From positions 7,800,801-7,864,800 of the forward strand of contig NC_064044.1 in NCBI RefSeq assembly GCF_932526225.1: a stretch of 64,000 bases of DNA, in the 5' to 3' direction. Shown here piece after piece: positions 40,971 through 54,419 of the stretch. Source of the DNA: Nematostella vectensis. Lineage: Eukaryota > Cnidaria > Anthozoa > Actiniaria > Edwardsiidae. Each line of letters starts with the position of its first letter. Position 1 is the first letter of the stretch. The translations under genes and the position numbers were made by a program. The notes under the pieces were generated by a model that was given only the letters and a program-made list of their open reading frames with translations, was not told where the DNA came from and ran no database searches.

Positions 40971-41322
40971 CGTATTAATGAATGACTGTAGTTTTCCTGA
41001 ATGGTCTGGTTTTCATTTAATCGCGCTCGATCCCACACGATTGCAGATATTTTACTACGCAACCGTTCGCAAGTTGTTTCAATGATATGGTCGCACGTGA
41101 TGATAGGGTGAGCTCTTATATAACCTTACACGATCGTCTGCGAGTGCGATCATATGGAAACCAGTTTTGGGCAAGATCTGGTAATATTTTTCAAGATGGC
41201 GGCCAGCAAAAATGAAGAAACTAAATGAAGAAATTATAACTGCAAGTTTTCGTGTTCATTCTCGACTAACACAGTCCTAGCGTGATAAAAATAAATGAAT
41301 AAATGAATAAATAAATAATAAT

Positions 41323-41327
41323 AATAA

Positions 41328-41395
<68 letters not shown>

Positions 41396-41418
41396 GAAGG
41401 AAGGAAGGAAGTAAATAA
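41323..41418. repeat. (GTAA)n microsatellite with (GGAA) tail
   Basis: A pure run of AAGT units from about 41329 to 41393, followed by GGAAGGAAGGAAG. Confidence 0.97.
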
Positions 41419-42233
41419 ATGAAATAAGTAAAAAATTTGGTATTACCACACCCAAAATGCTATCACTTAGGGTTAAAATTGATTTTGCCGACAATCATCC
41501 CGTCTGGTAGTCCCCCCTGGCCTTTTTGGCAACACACGTGGCCATGCATACAGGCATAGAACGGTATCAGAACTCGGAAAAGCAGTAACGTGAAAAACAA
41601 TTAAAAATATAAAGAAAAAAAAAGTATAAAACGGCTGGGGCAGTAACAACAGTGACACGTATATATTCGGGGGTACTCTTAGAGACGAACTGTATTGATA
41701 CAACAAGGGGCTCTAGCAATTATCAGATAAGTTTGGAGGAGACGTTTGCCAAAAAGATACTCAGGGTCTCTTATCTGCGCCACTACTTTGAAGAGGTTTG
41801 ACAGAGTAACGCTAAAATGCACTGGCTTAGCAAAACAGTTTGAAGTGCGCTCAAGATAAGACGGGAAACAGTGTCCACAGACAAATATAACACTGCGACG
41901 CGCTCTACCGCCGTGGTCACCTTGAACGATAAGTGAGCGAGAAATCATTTTCTTGATTCTCTATATTTTCACTTTTCGCTTTTCTTTTAATCAGAGAAAG
42001 TTCATCGTAATTAGTTTTTATATTAACAGTGCAACTCGCGCTGCCGTTGTTAAATCGACAGCACCAGTGTGCGAGAAACCATCTACTTGATTCTTTATGT
42101 TTACTATCGCGCGCTTCTAATATCTACTGAGCATAGAAAATCAGGGAAATTCTCGTATGGTCAAAGCGGGAGTTTCTGGAAATAAAGCCTGAGTGATACT
42201 GGCACAGACAAGAATGACGGGTGGCCTGTGGAA

Positions 42234-42537
42234 GCACGGGTGGCCTAGTGTGTTAGCGCGTCGTTAGCTCACCGCTGTGGCCCAGGTTCGAATCCTGGCT
42301 CAAACTGGGGATTTTTCCGCGTTCCTGCCTTGAATCGATTTTGTCACAAGTGAGTTGAAGTTATTCTCCCGTGTTTCCAGTCTTCTCGGATAAGGACACT
42401 AAACCGGAGGTCCCGTCTCTTCAAGCTGCACTTCACTAACCTGAACCGAAGGGACATAAAAGAACCACTCGGGACGCAATAAACCCTCTGGCAGTGACCA
42501 CCCCCAGTGACAGTGCTTACTAACCGAGGGCCATATG
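42234..42537 (+). mobile_element. tRNA-derived SINE
   Basis: The head GCACGGGTGGCCTAGTGTGT to CTGGCTC resembles a tRNA with a box A-like stretch (TGGCCTAGTGTGTTAGCGCG) and a perfect box B (GGTTCGAATCC, 42285-42295). A body follows with CCAGTCTTCTCGGATAAGGA. A head-less copy is at 30484-30710 (minus), and a different SINE at 60655-60894 shares the CTTCTCGGATA core. Confidence 0.75.
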
Positions 42538-42818
42538 TTAGAAAACTGTATATTCGGTTAAATATGCTACCCTCGATAAACAAAGATTACAAAGATTACA
42601 GTATATTTTGATGAGAAGAGATGGCGTCAGAAAAATATAACAGATTAACGAGCGAAGCGAGGGGAAACCGCATGCATAAGATATCCATTATTTTTAAATA
42701 ACAGAGAGGTACTAATAACAGAAAATTGTGGGGAGTGTGTTAAAAAATGTGATGTAAGGATGACCGAACCCAATGCATCTAGCACCCAATACTTTAGATA
42801 AAGAGATGAAAATGGGCC

Positions 42819-43001
42819 ATGACTGACGTCATTTTTGAGGTCATTAGCTCAAAAGCCCGGATGTATCAAGGGCTGATTTTTGTAAGTACTCGATTTCAAG
42901 TATATGATTACTTTACACAAGAGATAGCAAAGGACGGAATTGCTCAGCACATTCAGGAGCTTCATAATGGTGAGATATCAAGCACTCTTAAAGCCGTCTA
43001 A
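42819..43001 (+). CDS. Hypothetical 60-residue open frame
   Basis: It reads MTDVIFEVISSKARMYQGLI, then YDYFTQEIAKDGIAQHIQEL, stop after STLKAV. The C-terminal half has protein-like, amphipathic-helix composition, but I recognise no family and see no exon partners. It could be a transposon remnant or chance. Confidence 0.2.
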   Translation: MTDVIFEVISSKARMYQGLIFVSTRFQVYDYFTQEIAKDGIAQHIQELHNGEISSTLKAV

Positions 43002-44043
43002 AAAAGGTGCTGTGTCTCATCTGAAGAAATACATCCGGTGTTTGTTGAGTATAAAAGGTTGTCTGAAACTGACTGGACACGGAACTTTCTGAATTCGGTA
43101 ATGAGGGAGAGTGCGAGAAACTTAAGATGTCTTTGAGATTGTGTAGTTCCAGAAAATATCCAAATATTCATACGCCCAGGAATTTCCAGAGGGGAGGGGG
43201 TGTAAAATGCCCTTTTTTCTTAACAGTTACCGTACTTATATTTTTTCCAGGGGGTTGGAAATTCCAGAGGGGTGGGGGTCATACCTCCGACCCCCTCAAT
43301 AGTTGTAGCGAGGTGTAGCATAGCAGCCTAAATACGTGTCTCTAATACTAGTATGTGAGGCAGACAAAAGTTTCCAAATTCCATAGATCGTGGACGTCTG
43401 TGTTCATATATTGTGTTCCATACTTAAAGAAAAAATCTTCAGATTAAATTTTTTTCTCTAGAAAAAGTCTAGGCATACTAATGAGTTTGAATTTAATTCC
43501 AAACGCGAAAAGAAAGTTTTTCTCGGCCATTCCTTCCTACCTTAGTCGTCATCAAAACAGTGGAAAATTAGGAGAAGTACAAGAGCTGAATTTTCTCTTT
43601 GTTACATTGCTGCCGTAAAACACGAATTTTGTTTACGGTCTGACAAGGATGGGAACAATCCCTTTGTTTATACCCAGCTATCTTTTCAATCGCCAAGGCA
43701 CGAAGGCAGAGACGACCCATGATTGGTTCCGTCTTCCTTTAAACTGGTTAGGAATTGAGCAATATAAATGAAATATTCTTTTGATGCCGCTGTCAAGTTA
43801 GTCTCCTTTGCAGGCGCTCTTGTCGGGCTCTGACAGGAGCGGCTGAAAAGGAAACTACTGTCAAGTGGTCTATTGAGTAATGAGAGACTGACCCGATGCT
43901 ACGAAACAGGATATTTTATATAAGGCCAGAGATCCGGCTCGAAGGACCATAAGTATTGCAAGTAGGTAAGTGTAAGTGCTCAATAGCTATCTGCCACAAA
44001 GGACCACAGAATCAAAAATATTTTTAATATAGGTTTGACGTTA

Positions 44044-44310
44044 GTATACACTATTTCAAATAAGGTGTTGAACTCGGAGAATCTATGCGTCGTAGCCCGC
44101 AGTGCTTCATGGGTATCAAATAAATAACAAAATAAGCGTAAATAAATTCAAACACAGGTTTAGAAAGCTTTAGCATTCGTGTTTATGTACCTCTAAACGA
44201 GCACACATCGTTCAGATACCTGGATTCACCATTTTTACGTTACCCATGGACCACTGCGGGTTACGATATACTGATTCGCGGGTGCAACCTTAATTGAAAT
44301 AGGTGTATAC
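44044..44310. mobile_element. GTATACACTATTTCAA inverted-repeat element, copy 1
   Basis: The ends GTATACACTATTTCAAATAA and AATTGAAATAGGTGTATAC pair; inside, CGTAGCCCGCAGTGCTTCAT pairs with CCACTGCGGGTTACG. A second copy is at 59686-59935. The element is flanked by repeats of AGGCCAGAGAT and GGCTCGAAGGACCAT (about 43925 and 44361). Confidence 0.75.
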
Positions 44311-44869
44311 AATGGCTATCCGGTTCAAAGGACCATGCTAAGGAACAGAATATTATACATGAAGGCCAGAGATTAAGCTCGAAGGACCATGTTTCCCATG
44401 TTTCCTAGTTCATAGGTTAGGTTTAGGGTTAGGTATATTTATATATATTATGGCTATCAAAGGGCTCGAAGGGCCATTTTGTAATAGAAATGTATAGTTA
44501 TAATATATGCAATGGTTTTCTCTTTCAAAGACCAAGTTCACTTAGAAATGGTAAATGTGCAATGGCAAGAAACTAAGGATACCCAACATAAAAAGCACCG
44601 TTATCTTTTTAAGGAAAAAGAAAAGCTACATATAATTAAATGCTTTATCCTCCTTTTCTAGTTAGTTGTGTCATATATCATAACATCAGCTAAAGAAACT
44701 AAAACCTCTATGTTTACTAGAGTCTTGGAAAGCTCTCAAAAACTTGCACGCTTCTTTGATGCCAACCTATCAGGGATTCCATGTTTGATAGCCAAGACTA
44801 GTTTTATTAAAACAAAGTAAACAACTTTAGCAGTCACAGAAATGACAAGTGTATGTTTGGTCCTTCACT

Positions 44870-45095
44870 CTTTTGCCACGTCTGAGCTCTCATTATAAAT
44901 GAGGAAATCTGTAGCGAAACAGAAAAAGAAAACACCAGGAAAAAGTCCACACAAAAAACAAATCACTCGAAGAATGGATATTTTCGAGAGACGCCCAAAA
45001 GCCAGGTCTTTCACTCGTCTGCTGCGTCTACGCTCTTTTCACTAAACGAGGTAAAGTCTGTAGCGAAACAGAAAACAGGAAAAAAAAAACGACAA
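44870..45095. repeat. Imperfect direct repeat
   Basis: TCTGTAGCGAAACAGAAAA occurs at about 44910 and 45057 in similar context (CTCTTTTGCCACGTCTGAG against CACTCGTCTGCTGCGTCTAC). Origin unknown. Confidence 0.4.
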
Positions 45096-45562
45096 AAAAG
45101 GTTAGTGATATAGATTTCCAGGATTCCATGGATGCAGAACACTGACACTTTAAAGTTAAATCTTAAGTAAAAGTCATTTTCAGATTTCCAGAAAGACATT
45201 AACATGTATATTTGGTAAAGTAGATAGTAGAAAAACAAAACCGGAAACCCAGGTAGTACCAGTCGACTGAACCTAAAAAAAGTTATCTTTTCGCCAAGAA
45301 AAAGATATTTCTAACATCATCAGTGATGTAACTATTATGGTTTTTATTAAACTAACCTCTATTAAACGGTCACCCTTGGATCGTTAAATAAAGGTTCGCC
45401 TGTATATTTTTCGAGTTTGTCAGAAATACAAGCTGTTTTCAAATTGCCCAGGCTTTTACATTTATTTTGTAACATGCTTTTTCATTTTAAACTTAAAAAA
45501 TCCTAGACTGTGAGAAAACAAAGATCACATGATCAATCACATGATTGATGCCCTTAGCTGGC

Positions 45563-45916
45563 GCACGGGCTATAGGATAATCTGACTCCGAAATGAAGTC
45601 TAATGTCTTGTTAGTGTTGAATAAAGCACGTAACGAAGCGCTTTGCAACCGCCGCCTGGTAAATGAGTAACACGACCCTCAGCGGCGCGTTTTTTTTTCC
45701 TTCCCCACGCGCCGCTGGGGGTCGTGTTACTCATTTACCACGCGGCGGCGGTTACATAAAGCGTCGTAAGGAAAGATCAAAAGCGCGTAGAGACAGAGCT
45801 CGCTGGAGAAGCGAAACCAAGGCGAATACATCCAGTCAACGTAGGAATACGTGCTTTATTCAACACTAACAAGACAATAGACTTCACTTTGGAGTCAGAT
45901 TGTCCTATAGCACGTG
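45563..45916. mobile_element. Foldback element with GC-rich hairpin core
   Basis: The outer arms pair (GGCTATAGGATAATCTGACT with AGTCAGATTGTCCTATAG; GTTGAATAAAGCACGT with ACGTGCTTTATTCAAC). The core is a near-perfect hairpin: GGTAAATGAGTAACACGACC and AGCGGCGCG against CGCGCCGCT and GGTCGTGTTACTCATTTACC. The right arm carries about 80 extra bases that also occur at 25722-25866. Confidence 0.8.
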
Positions 45917-47754
45917 GTCTGAGATATACCATCTTTGATAAACTCGCATCATTTACTTCTTTCACACTGGGGATATAGCTCGAGATAAACTATTTGTGCA
46001 TGCTCCGTCATTCACGTCTTGCACGTTGTTGTCATCCTAGTCTGTGTAGCGGCGCTATACGGGAGGGGGCGGGGGGAGGGGCAAGGGGTATGTGGGCGGG
46101 AGAAAAATAAACGGAGCTAGCGGCCTCTGGGAGTCTTTCTACGCAGGCTATTAAAATCCCGCTGGGAGGCAAATTAAAAGACCTTGTTATATTTTTAAAA
46201 TCACACGAAAATCTTGTCATCAGAGTTTCTCTTTTCTTTGGTCATTACGCCCGCCTCCGGTAATGTAATTTGGTTAGTTGAGATTATCCGTTATAACCAT
46301 CATATTCGCGTGGTATTTCGCGCACAGAACGCACGAAACGGATCCGAAAAATAACACGACAGGACGTCAACACATGGCAGGGACTCATGCCTACATGCTC
46401 GATTGAGTGGATTTTTCAACAGATTTTCCTATTATATTGGTTTCATGACAGTACCGCGGTCCTCAACACGACGATGGTACTATTTATCAAAACAGATGGT
46501 TTTGATATTGTATCAACAATATATCCATCACGAAATATCTACGTTTTAACTCTTATCACCTACAAAGTGACCGCGCTAATAAATGAACTGATCTTACTCA
46601 AGACTCTCCTCGCTTTTACAAAAGGAAGTAAGTCATTATGGTCGTGGCAAGGAGAATTTCTTTCGTTCATAACTGATCGCAGCTAATTGAAGGGTTAACA
46701 AATATGTCATTAGAATAACTAGAGAGGTATAATGGAATTTACCAAGAACAGAAAATATAAAAAAGGTTAAGCTGTCCTAGTGCCTTTCCCATGGCCCTTG
46801 GAGTGTAGGATAATACGAAAAAAAGGTCTCGTCAAGGTATCGTAACTACCAGCTTTTTAAAAGCCTCCTCCAAGATCGGTTGAATTCTTAAAGAGGAAAC
46901 ATTAATCGCTCAGATAACGCCCACAGATAACGGATAAAACACGTCTTCATTTTAACACTTCAAATACAGAAGCTAAATTGAAAAGCACCCACATTCGTGT
47001 AACATTCTGAGACCGTCGGCAACACTAGGGGTCATGCAAAGATTGGTGAATATGAGTTGATCACTTACGTGGTTTATATCGCAGTATTTTGAGAGTCAAC
47101 ACTAATGAGCTTGGGGCTAAACTCTTGACAGAGAAGATTGAGCTTTGGGTTTAAAGGGCTTTGAGTGCGTATTTGAAAACAGAGCCATACAGTCTAAGAC
47201 ATCACTGACGCAAAACACTACTTCTCCAGTACTTTTTAGGACGCTTAAGAAACGCACAGGGGAATTCGTTTGGGTCACACGGGGGATTCTGTTTTATTCT
47301 TACTATTATTGCAGAGTCGAGTCATGAGTTGGACTTGTAAGGTAAGGAAGCAGTAGCAGGAACTTTTAAGGGCTAACAGGCGAATTATTTGATATCAATA
47401 ACAAATTTCTTCAGTTTTGTTTTTTTGCTTTAAAAGTTTTAATGATCTTTTAGATAATTCTAGTTATATTTTACAAGCCATTCCACTTAATAGTTCCGTG
47501 CCCAATTATAACAAGAGACGTAAATGAGTCTTTGGTATTTTATTTCCCTGTGGAGTTTTTCATGACATTTGAATTTTGTCCTTTTCGATTTCTGCTTCAA
47601 ATCGAATATAGATAGCAAAAGTAATAAAACCTAAAGATACAAACAATCAGTTATACAAACCAGCTAATGCGCTTTGAAATAGTCTTGTCAAAATCTACTC
47701 AATTCTAAATTCTCTGTGTCTCTCTTTAGTAGTCACTCTGTGATTCCCTTATAA
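45917..47754. other. Intergenic, nothing recognised
   Basis: A 99-residue open frame at 46387-46686 has no recognisable family or splice partners. Other open frames are short. Confidence 0.4.
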
Positions 47755-48890
47755 TACGTGTCTCCCTCCCTGTGTGTCTATGCATGTGTCTCTGTGTCTA
47801 TCTGTGTTTCTCTTTGTCTCCCTATGTGTCTCTCTCTGTCTTGCTACGTGTCTATCTATGTGTTGTTTCTCTCTGTCTATCCATGTCTCTCTGTGTGTCT
47901 ATCCATGTGTCTCTGTTTCTATCTGTGTTTCTCTCTGTCTCCCTATGTGTCTCTCTTTGTCTTGCTACGTGTCTATGTGTTGTTTCTCTCTGTCTATCCA
48001 TGTCTCTCTGTGTGTCTATCCATGTGTCTCTGTGTCTATCTGTGTTTCTCTCTGTCTCGCTATGTGTCTCTCTCTGTCTTGCTACGTGTCTATCTATGTG
48101 TTGTTTCTCTCTGTCTATCCATGTCTCTTTGTGTGTCTATCCATGTGTCTCTGTGTCTATCTGTGTTTCTCTCTGTCTCCCTATGTGTCTCTCTCTGTCT
48201 TGCTTCGTGTCTATCTATGTGTTGTTTCTCTCTGTCTATCCATGTCTCTCTGTGTGTCTATCCATGTGTCTATCTGGGTTTCTCTCTGTCTCCCTATGTG
48301 TCTCTCTCTGTCTTGCTACGTGTCTATCTGTGTTGTTTCTTCTCTGTGCCTATCTATGTCTCTGTGTCTATACATGTGTCTCTGTGTCTATTTGTGTGAA
48401 TATCTATGTGACTATCTGTGTCTCTATGTGTTTCTTTATGTGTCTCTCAATCCGTTTCACTCTGTGCCTATGTGTGTCTCTCTCTGTCTTGCTACGTGTC
48501 TATCTATGTGTTGTTTCTTCGCTATGTGTCTATCTATGTCTCTGTGTCTATCCATGTGTCTCTGTCTATCTATGTCCCTGTGTCTATCTCTGTTTCTCTC
48601 TGTCTCCCTGTGTCTCTCTATGTGTATATCCATGTGTCTCTCTGTGTCTCTCAATGCGTTTCACATTGTGTCTCTGTCTCTCTCTGTGACTCCCTATGTA
48701 TCTCTATGTGTCTCTATGTGTTTCCTTGTTTCTCTGTGTCTCTCAATGCGTTTCACTGTGTGTCTCTGTCTCTCTCTGTGTCTCTCTATGTCTCTCAAAC
48801 GTGTCTACATGTCACTCTATGTCTGTTTATGTGTGTGCCTTTCTATATCTATTTATCACTCTCTCTCTCTCCTTTCTTCTCTCTCTGTCT
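47755..48890. repeat. TCTG/TCTA-rich satellite with ~120-bp higher-order period
   Basis: Units such as CTGTGTCTATCTGTGTTTCT, CTCTGTCTCCCTATGTGTCT and CTTGCTACGTGTCTATCTAT recur; the marker TGTTGTTTCT falls at about 47861, 47978, 48099 and 48219. The array is strand-asymmetric (pyrimidine-rich plus strand) and open in all three forward frames only because of its composition. Confidence 0.92.
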
Positions 48891-48899
48891 TTCATTGCA

Positions 48900-51800
48900 G
48901 GCGCGTGTTTTTTTTTTTGGGGGGGGGGAGGAGGGGGGGTACCTCCCCCCCTCCTAGCCCAATAAGGCGCTCTTTCTTTTTGTTGAAAAAGTAGCTAAGC
49001 GTCTACCAATGGATCCGACTCTCCGACATCAGTTTTTATCGCTGAAAGAAATCAACTGAACTACTGGTACGTGACAACAGATTTAATGCTTTTGCGCCTC
49101 ATCAGATTGTATCTTATCAGCCTGCAATAACAAAAAGTATTTTGGTCTACGATTTTTTTTTGAATTCTTTGTTTTCCTTGGCGGCAAAGTATCACTTCCA
49201 AATGAAAAAGATAATAATCATTAGTATTTGGTTTATTTTTGCGATGGGTATCTGAAAACGAGAAGACATGCGGATGTCGTTAGAAACGTGAATATTTGTT
49301 ATTTTTCTTATTTGGGCAAAATGTTGGAATGAGGTGCCTTGTAGAGATCGCATTGACAATGAGCATGCGTATTAGCACGCAGCCCCAGACCCCTTAAAAG
49401 TAGTGGGCGCAAATTTCGTATAAAACGTCTCCCCCGTTAGAAAAAAAAAATACTAGATGCATCACGCACATCAGAAAGATCAAGAATACAAAGGTATAAA
49501 CTCACGAAATTATTCAATGTTTTGAAGGCTCATCATTTTAAAAACAAAAAAGCTAATTTTGAGATATATTTGCAAAGAAAATGTTGAGTGTGGACAATAA
49601 TTCATACGCCGTAAGCAATGTTTTTTATGATTTATGAAGTGTTTTTTAATGAAGGACGTGGAAATGCCAGTAATTCCGCACACACAAAAAAATACAACAG
49701 GAACGACTTTTGGAGAAAACAGAAAAAAAGATAAATAAGAAATGATACTTTTCATTTTTGTAGCAGTAATTGCAGGCACAAAAGTATTTATAGATACATA
49801 TGGATGTAGAGACGTTAGGAATTATTATGTGTTTTTGAAAATTATAAACGTAGAAGTAAGCATAGAGGTCTGAGGTTAGAGTTATTATTAAAAATTATTT
49901 CCTTGGGCTTTAAGGGAGGGGAATTTCTTTTCTAATCTAATATTTTCTAGTCTTGACGAGTTATTATCAGCATTAAAAACAGAAAATGCAATACTTCAAG
50001 ATTGGTTTTCCTAAGGGCACGAAGACATGTGAAAATAAATGCTTTAAAGTGATAAAATGGTTTTAGAAGTGTGATAAATTTTGCGTTAGATATCATTTCA
50101 TCAAAATGCGTCAGACCCATATGGTGGCTGTGTATTTTACCCTTGTAATAATTATTCATTTCTTGTGAGAAATACTCAATGAAGTTGAAAGGCACTCGGA
50201 GATTTTTCTTCCACTTAGGAAATTTAAACACTTACAGAATTTGTAATTTACACGGTACTTGACAATATGATTTTTTTAGATTGATTATGTTTTACGAAAA
50301 GTAAAATTTCATTCAAACGCAAAACAAACGAGAAATGAGTTCTAAATTTTAAATTTTCTAAAAAAAAGAAATCACAGTGTATAACCAATAATGAGTACAT
50401 CGCTAATTCTCAAGTTTTTATTTATTTCTTTAAAAATCTCATAGCGCGGGTTTAACATAAGAAAAGCGTTTACAAACATTAATCAATATTTTTCCTCCAA
50501 CCACCAATTGATGTTTTTCTCACGTATGTACTATTAAGAGTTCTTTTACCGGTACACGTGAATGCCGAGCGGGTGTTTCTTTTTATCCTTCCGACTTTTG
50601 TTTTCCCGTAAACTGATTAAGATTGTATTGTATTTCCTTTGACTTTGGCGTTTCGTTAATAAGCTCCTCGCCTTTGCAAAAATATTATTGTAGTCCAGGT
50701 AAAAAACTCCAACAACAACAAAATTCCAAATTTAATTATACATGATATCGTACGTATTTTTTTATTAGTAATACAAATTTCGAGAGACCGTGTCGAATTA
50801 AAATAACAGAACGAAATTCATGAAAGTTTTCCATGAAAAGTCCAAAAACAGCTCGTTCATATTTCCTAGTTCCAGTCCACCTCTCCACAGTCATACCGCC
50901 TAAGGCAAACGGGCCTGTCACTCTTTTTGGCCTTCTAAAATAGTACAATTTTTACAGTGCGAAGTCTTATCGTATTAAACCCTGTCTAGACTGTTCAAAT
51001 GGGTTTGCCTGCAGTAGGGTAAAAAATACTTAGAGCACATTGAGATAAGCAAAACGTCACTTATTTCAAATCACGAAAAAGTATATTTTAGTTGAGGAAG
51101 AGTACAAGGCTATAATTTTTGGAGTACCAGAATTGTAGGATTTTCATACGAGAAGTGGATTTTCTCTCCTTCAATAGCCGCAGGCGCACAGGAAGTTGCA
51201 TAAAACTCGATAACAACCTGACTTATAACATGGAAGGACTCGAGCTAAGCTGAACTCGGTCGCTTAGCGCATTACGGCAAGATCGGATATAAATTGGCGA
51301 TATGCTCAAAAGACTTTTTCTTTGGTTCGATCAAGAGTGTCGATGACGACTTCCAGACGAGCTTTCAAGAGTATTCACGCTTAAGGTAACGTCGACATCA
51401 ACCCAGCATTGAGAGCTTTTCGCAAGCCTTTCCATAAGGTTTTCATTGTACTTTTTCAAAAACATTTTCGCGACAAAACCCTGCTTGGTGAGATGAAAAT
51501 TGAAGGCGCTGCTTTCTTAAAAAGCAGTAAACATTCAAGTCCAAATACGGAATAGCCGAACAAGATTAAACGAAACAAAAATCCAAAAGGTTATGGTGCC
51601 TAAAAGAGTATGCATGCATCTAGGAAATTTGGGTGTGTAGAAATAAGCGGGTGCTGTACTAACTGCTCTAAAGCCTGTGTAAAATACACAGAAAAGAAAA
51701 AGACAGAAACGTTAACAGAATAAAGTTGTTTTTTTCTTTTTTTTTTTTTTTGGCATTCACTTACGATTTTAATTCAATTCATAAATTTGTCTTTGTAAAA

Positions 51801-54419
51801 TAAACTTCAAAAGGTATATAATAGCGTTATCCGGGCTTCGCAAACATGAAAAATAAAAACACGAATCGATTTTGTGAACTCAACAAATAGTCTGCTACTG
51901 TAAATAAGATACAAATGTCAAAAAGTCGGGAAAGTAAAAAGATAATGAAATGGCGCGTGTGCAAAAATAAGCGATAAGCGATTCGACGCGGAAAAAAAAT
52001 CTATATTCTTAATGATTATTCTTTTAGATGTAAACCTTGCTATTAAAGAAAGACAGAAAAAAAACAATATTTTGGTGACCACACCCCGTTAGCACCAATT
52101 AAAAACACGGATGTTTTTTCCTTCAAATCAAATATTTATCTTTCATTCCAACGCTTATATCCAAAGAGAGCTAAAAGATCGACATATCGACGAAGTTTAC
52201 ACAAACTAAAAGCTGTTATCAAAAACTCTATTCCTAAAGTACATGTTTGAGTTATCTCCATAGCCAAAATAACGCCAAAGCCACCTCAATTAATTCAGTG
52301 GTTTAGGGGATTACCTTTCAAGATGGAACTTAGTTTTTGTTCTTTTTTGACGTGAGATACAAAAATAATCAATAGAACCATTATAAAATAAAAGAAGACT
52401 AGTTTTCGAGCAATCTTGGTGATCAGGAATAAAAGCAAAAATACGAATAGTCTCATTGTGCCGTTTCCAGCTCACATGCGTCTCAATTTATTTTTTAAAA
52501 GAATGTATATTTTATAAGTATATTTTGTTGTGGAGTTTGTGACGCCACTTTAGGTAAAAAAAATCATATGATAAGACTCTCTGTGAAAAAAGTGTGCGCT
52601 CTCTATGCAGTAAATAGCACAATGTGTACTTTTTTCGCTTTTTTCGTGTAAAGTTATTGTGAAAAAAACATACACTGAGATTTCTTAACTAAAAGGCGTG
52701 CAATAAAGCGCACGAAAAGGCGAGAAAGATGTCTGCGAACATTTGCGCGCGAAATATTCATGTTTTAATAAAAATGCCGCTGACCGCTCAATTTTTAGCT
52801 TGTGAAAAACTTTGCCTTGTGAGAAACCATACGCATTCTCCTCAAATTAGAAAAAAAATGGCAAAGTTGGCCAATGCTTTGCTCTCATCTGCGAGATAGG
52901 CTACTGTGCATGGATGACGTGACTAAAAGCACAAGACTTCATAATTAAAATTGATTATTTTCTCAAGAAAGTTAAAATAGGTAGAGAGGGCAAAACATGC
53001 TTTATGAGGAAATAGAGAAATTAGTCCGTCTGTTATTTTGATTCAACACATTATCAACAACACAAAATTTCCGTGCTGAAAAACGAGAAAAAGCAAAAAC
53101 GCAACGCTAGGGCTTTTAAAACAGAAGATCGAATCGGATTCACCTAAACAAACGACAAACCAGAAAGTGAAGTAATAAGGTTTCTCAGAAAAAGGCTGAG
53201 TTAACTATGAATAATTAGCTTTTATGGATTCGTTACTAGGGCATTATACCAAAATAGAGAAAGAGCTGTCAAACTCTTTCCTCGGGCTTGTTTTAATTGA
53301 GGCCATTTAAAGAAGAAAAAGATAGTTAAATTTTGACGCTCTTTCAGTGGGCCTCGGTTTGCATCAATCTACGAACAAAAACGCGCGAAAAAAACACACT
53401 TAGTGCCAACAAACGCTCACTTGGGCGCGTCTGGGAATTGACGAGTTTATGGCGTTCTATTGATGAAGCATATTTCTTGGTTTAATGACTTTTAAGCTGT
53501 TTTGTTCCGTAGTGATTTACGGAGGAAGACTCAAGATTGTTCGCTGACGTCTGTGATTAGTGAAGCAGGTGAATCAAGACACGGTTTTAAAAAGACTGGA
53601 CTTTACACACGGTCTTCCATCGGATAAGCCGACCTTGTGTGCATTGAAGTCTGAGGTCCTCAAGCCCACATAAGCCAAGACTCACGCAAAATACCTATTT
53701 TATACTTTACGCGGAAGGGGAAATCATTTACCATCTTCAAGCGTATGAAAAGATAAAGGAAATCATTCGACGGATGGACGAGTTAAAAACCGCGAATTTT
53801 GAATACGAAAGTCGTTTTTTTTTATTCAAAGTGCCTTATCCGGCACAAAACAACCTAATCATTTCACGGAATCGTGACTGCTGCAAGGTAAAAATAGTAA
53901 TCGTTGTTGAAAGTATCGTTTCTATGAAGTGCTGGGTTTAGGTGTTGTTGAGGAGAATAAAACTGCTCACGGAGACTGTGGGAACATTTGCAACGTCGGA
54001 GAAAAGGGTGACAGAAAGACCTGGGCATCAGCTTTTCCAATCGTCGCCTTGAAGGGACTCACGGTTACTAATCGCGATAAACCCAAGATAGGAAAGCGGA
54101 CATTCTTCGATCTAAGAGGATTTATCAGCCATTGGCGAAAATAGCGAGCTCAAGTAGGCTGTCAAAGTCCTTACGGCTTACGAAAGTAGAGCACAATTCC
54201 ACGCATTAAGATTTTAAGATAGAAGAGCGGAAAATAGACACATTCTTAGAAGTATTAGCAAACGAGAGCAGACAATAAATTACAGAGTTTGCAGAAGTGC
54301 TCCTGGGTGAAAGTGTCCTTTGCGACTACACATAAAACCTGGTTCGTGACAACACGCACGATCTAGAAAACCACGCCTCTTTATATATTAATTGCCGTTG
54401 GTGTGTACCCCAAGTTATC
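48900..54419. other. Upstream region of the GPCR gene
   Basis: A G/C-run hairpin at about 48909-48955 (TTTTTGGGGG...CCCCCC) ends the satellite. The remaining 5.4 kb is AT-rich with no gene, RNA or clear repeat. It should contain the receptor's promoter and 5' UTR, not identified. Confidence 0.4.

Noticed and set aside
38331..41062. Several 60-87-codon frames
   Set aside because: They fall in the eroded repeat and intergenic sequence and show no conserved motif.
44411..44437. TTAGGTTTAGGGTTAGG resembling telomere repeats
   Set aside because: Too short and imperfect (two to three units) to claim an internal telomeric site.
46387..46686. 99-codon hydrophobic open frame
   Set aside because: AT-rich composition alone explains the hydrophobic residues; no family or splice context.
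47758..48994. Long overlapping open frames rich in Cys/Leu/Ser/Val on the plus strand
   Set aside because: They are open in all three frames of a TCTG-rich satellite; no start context, no domain, pure composition effect.
53929..54144. 71-codon open frame upstream of the GPCR
   Set aside because: It starts with GTG, not ATG, and has no recognisable domain; probably 5' flank.
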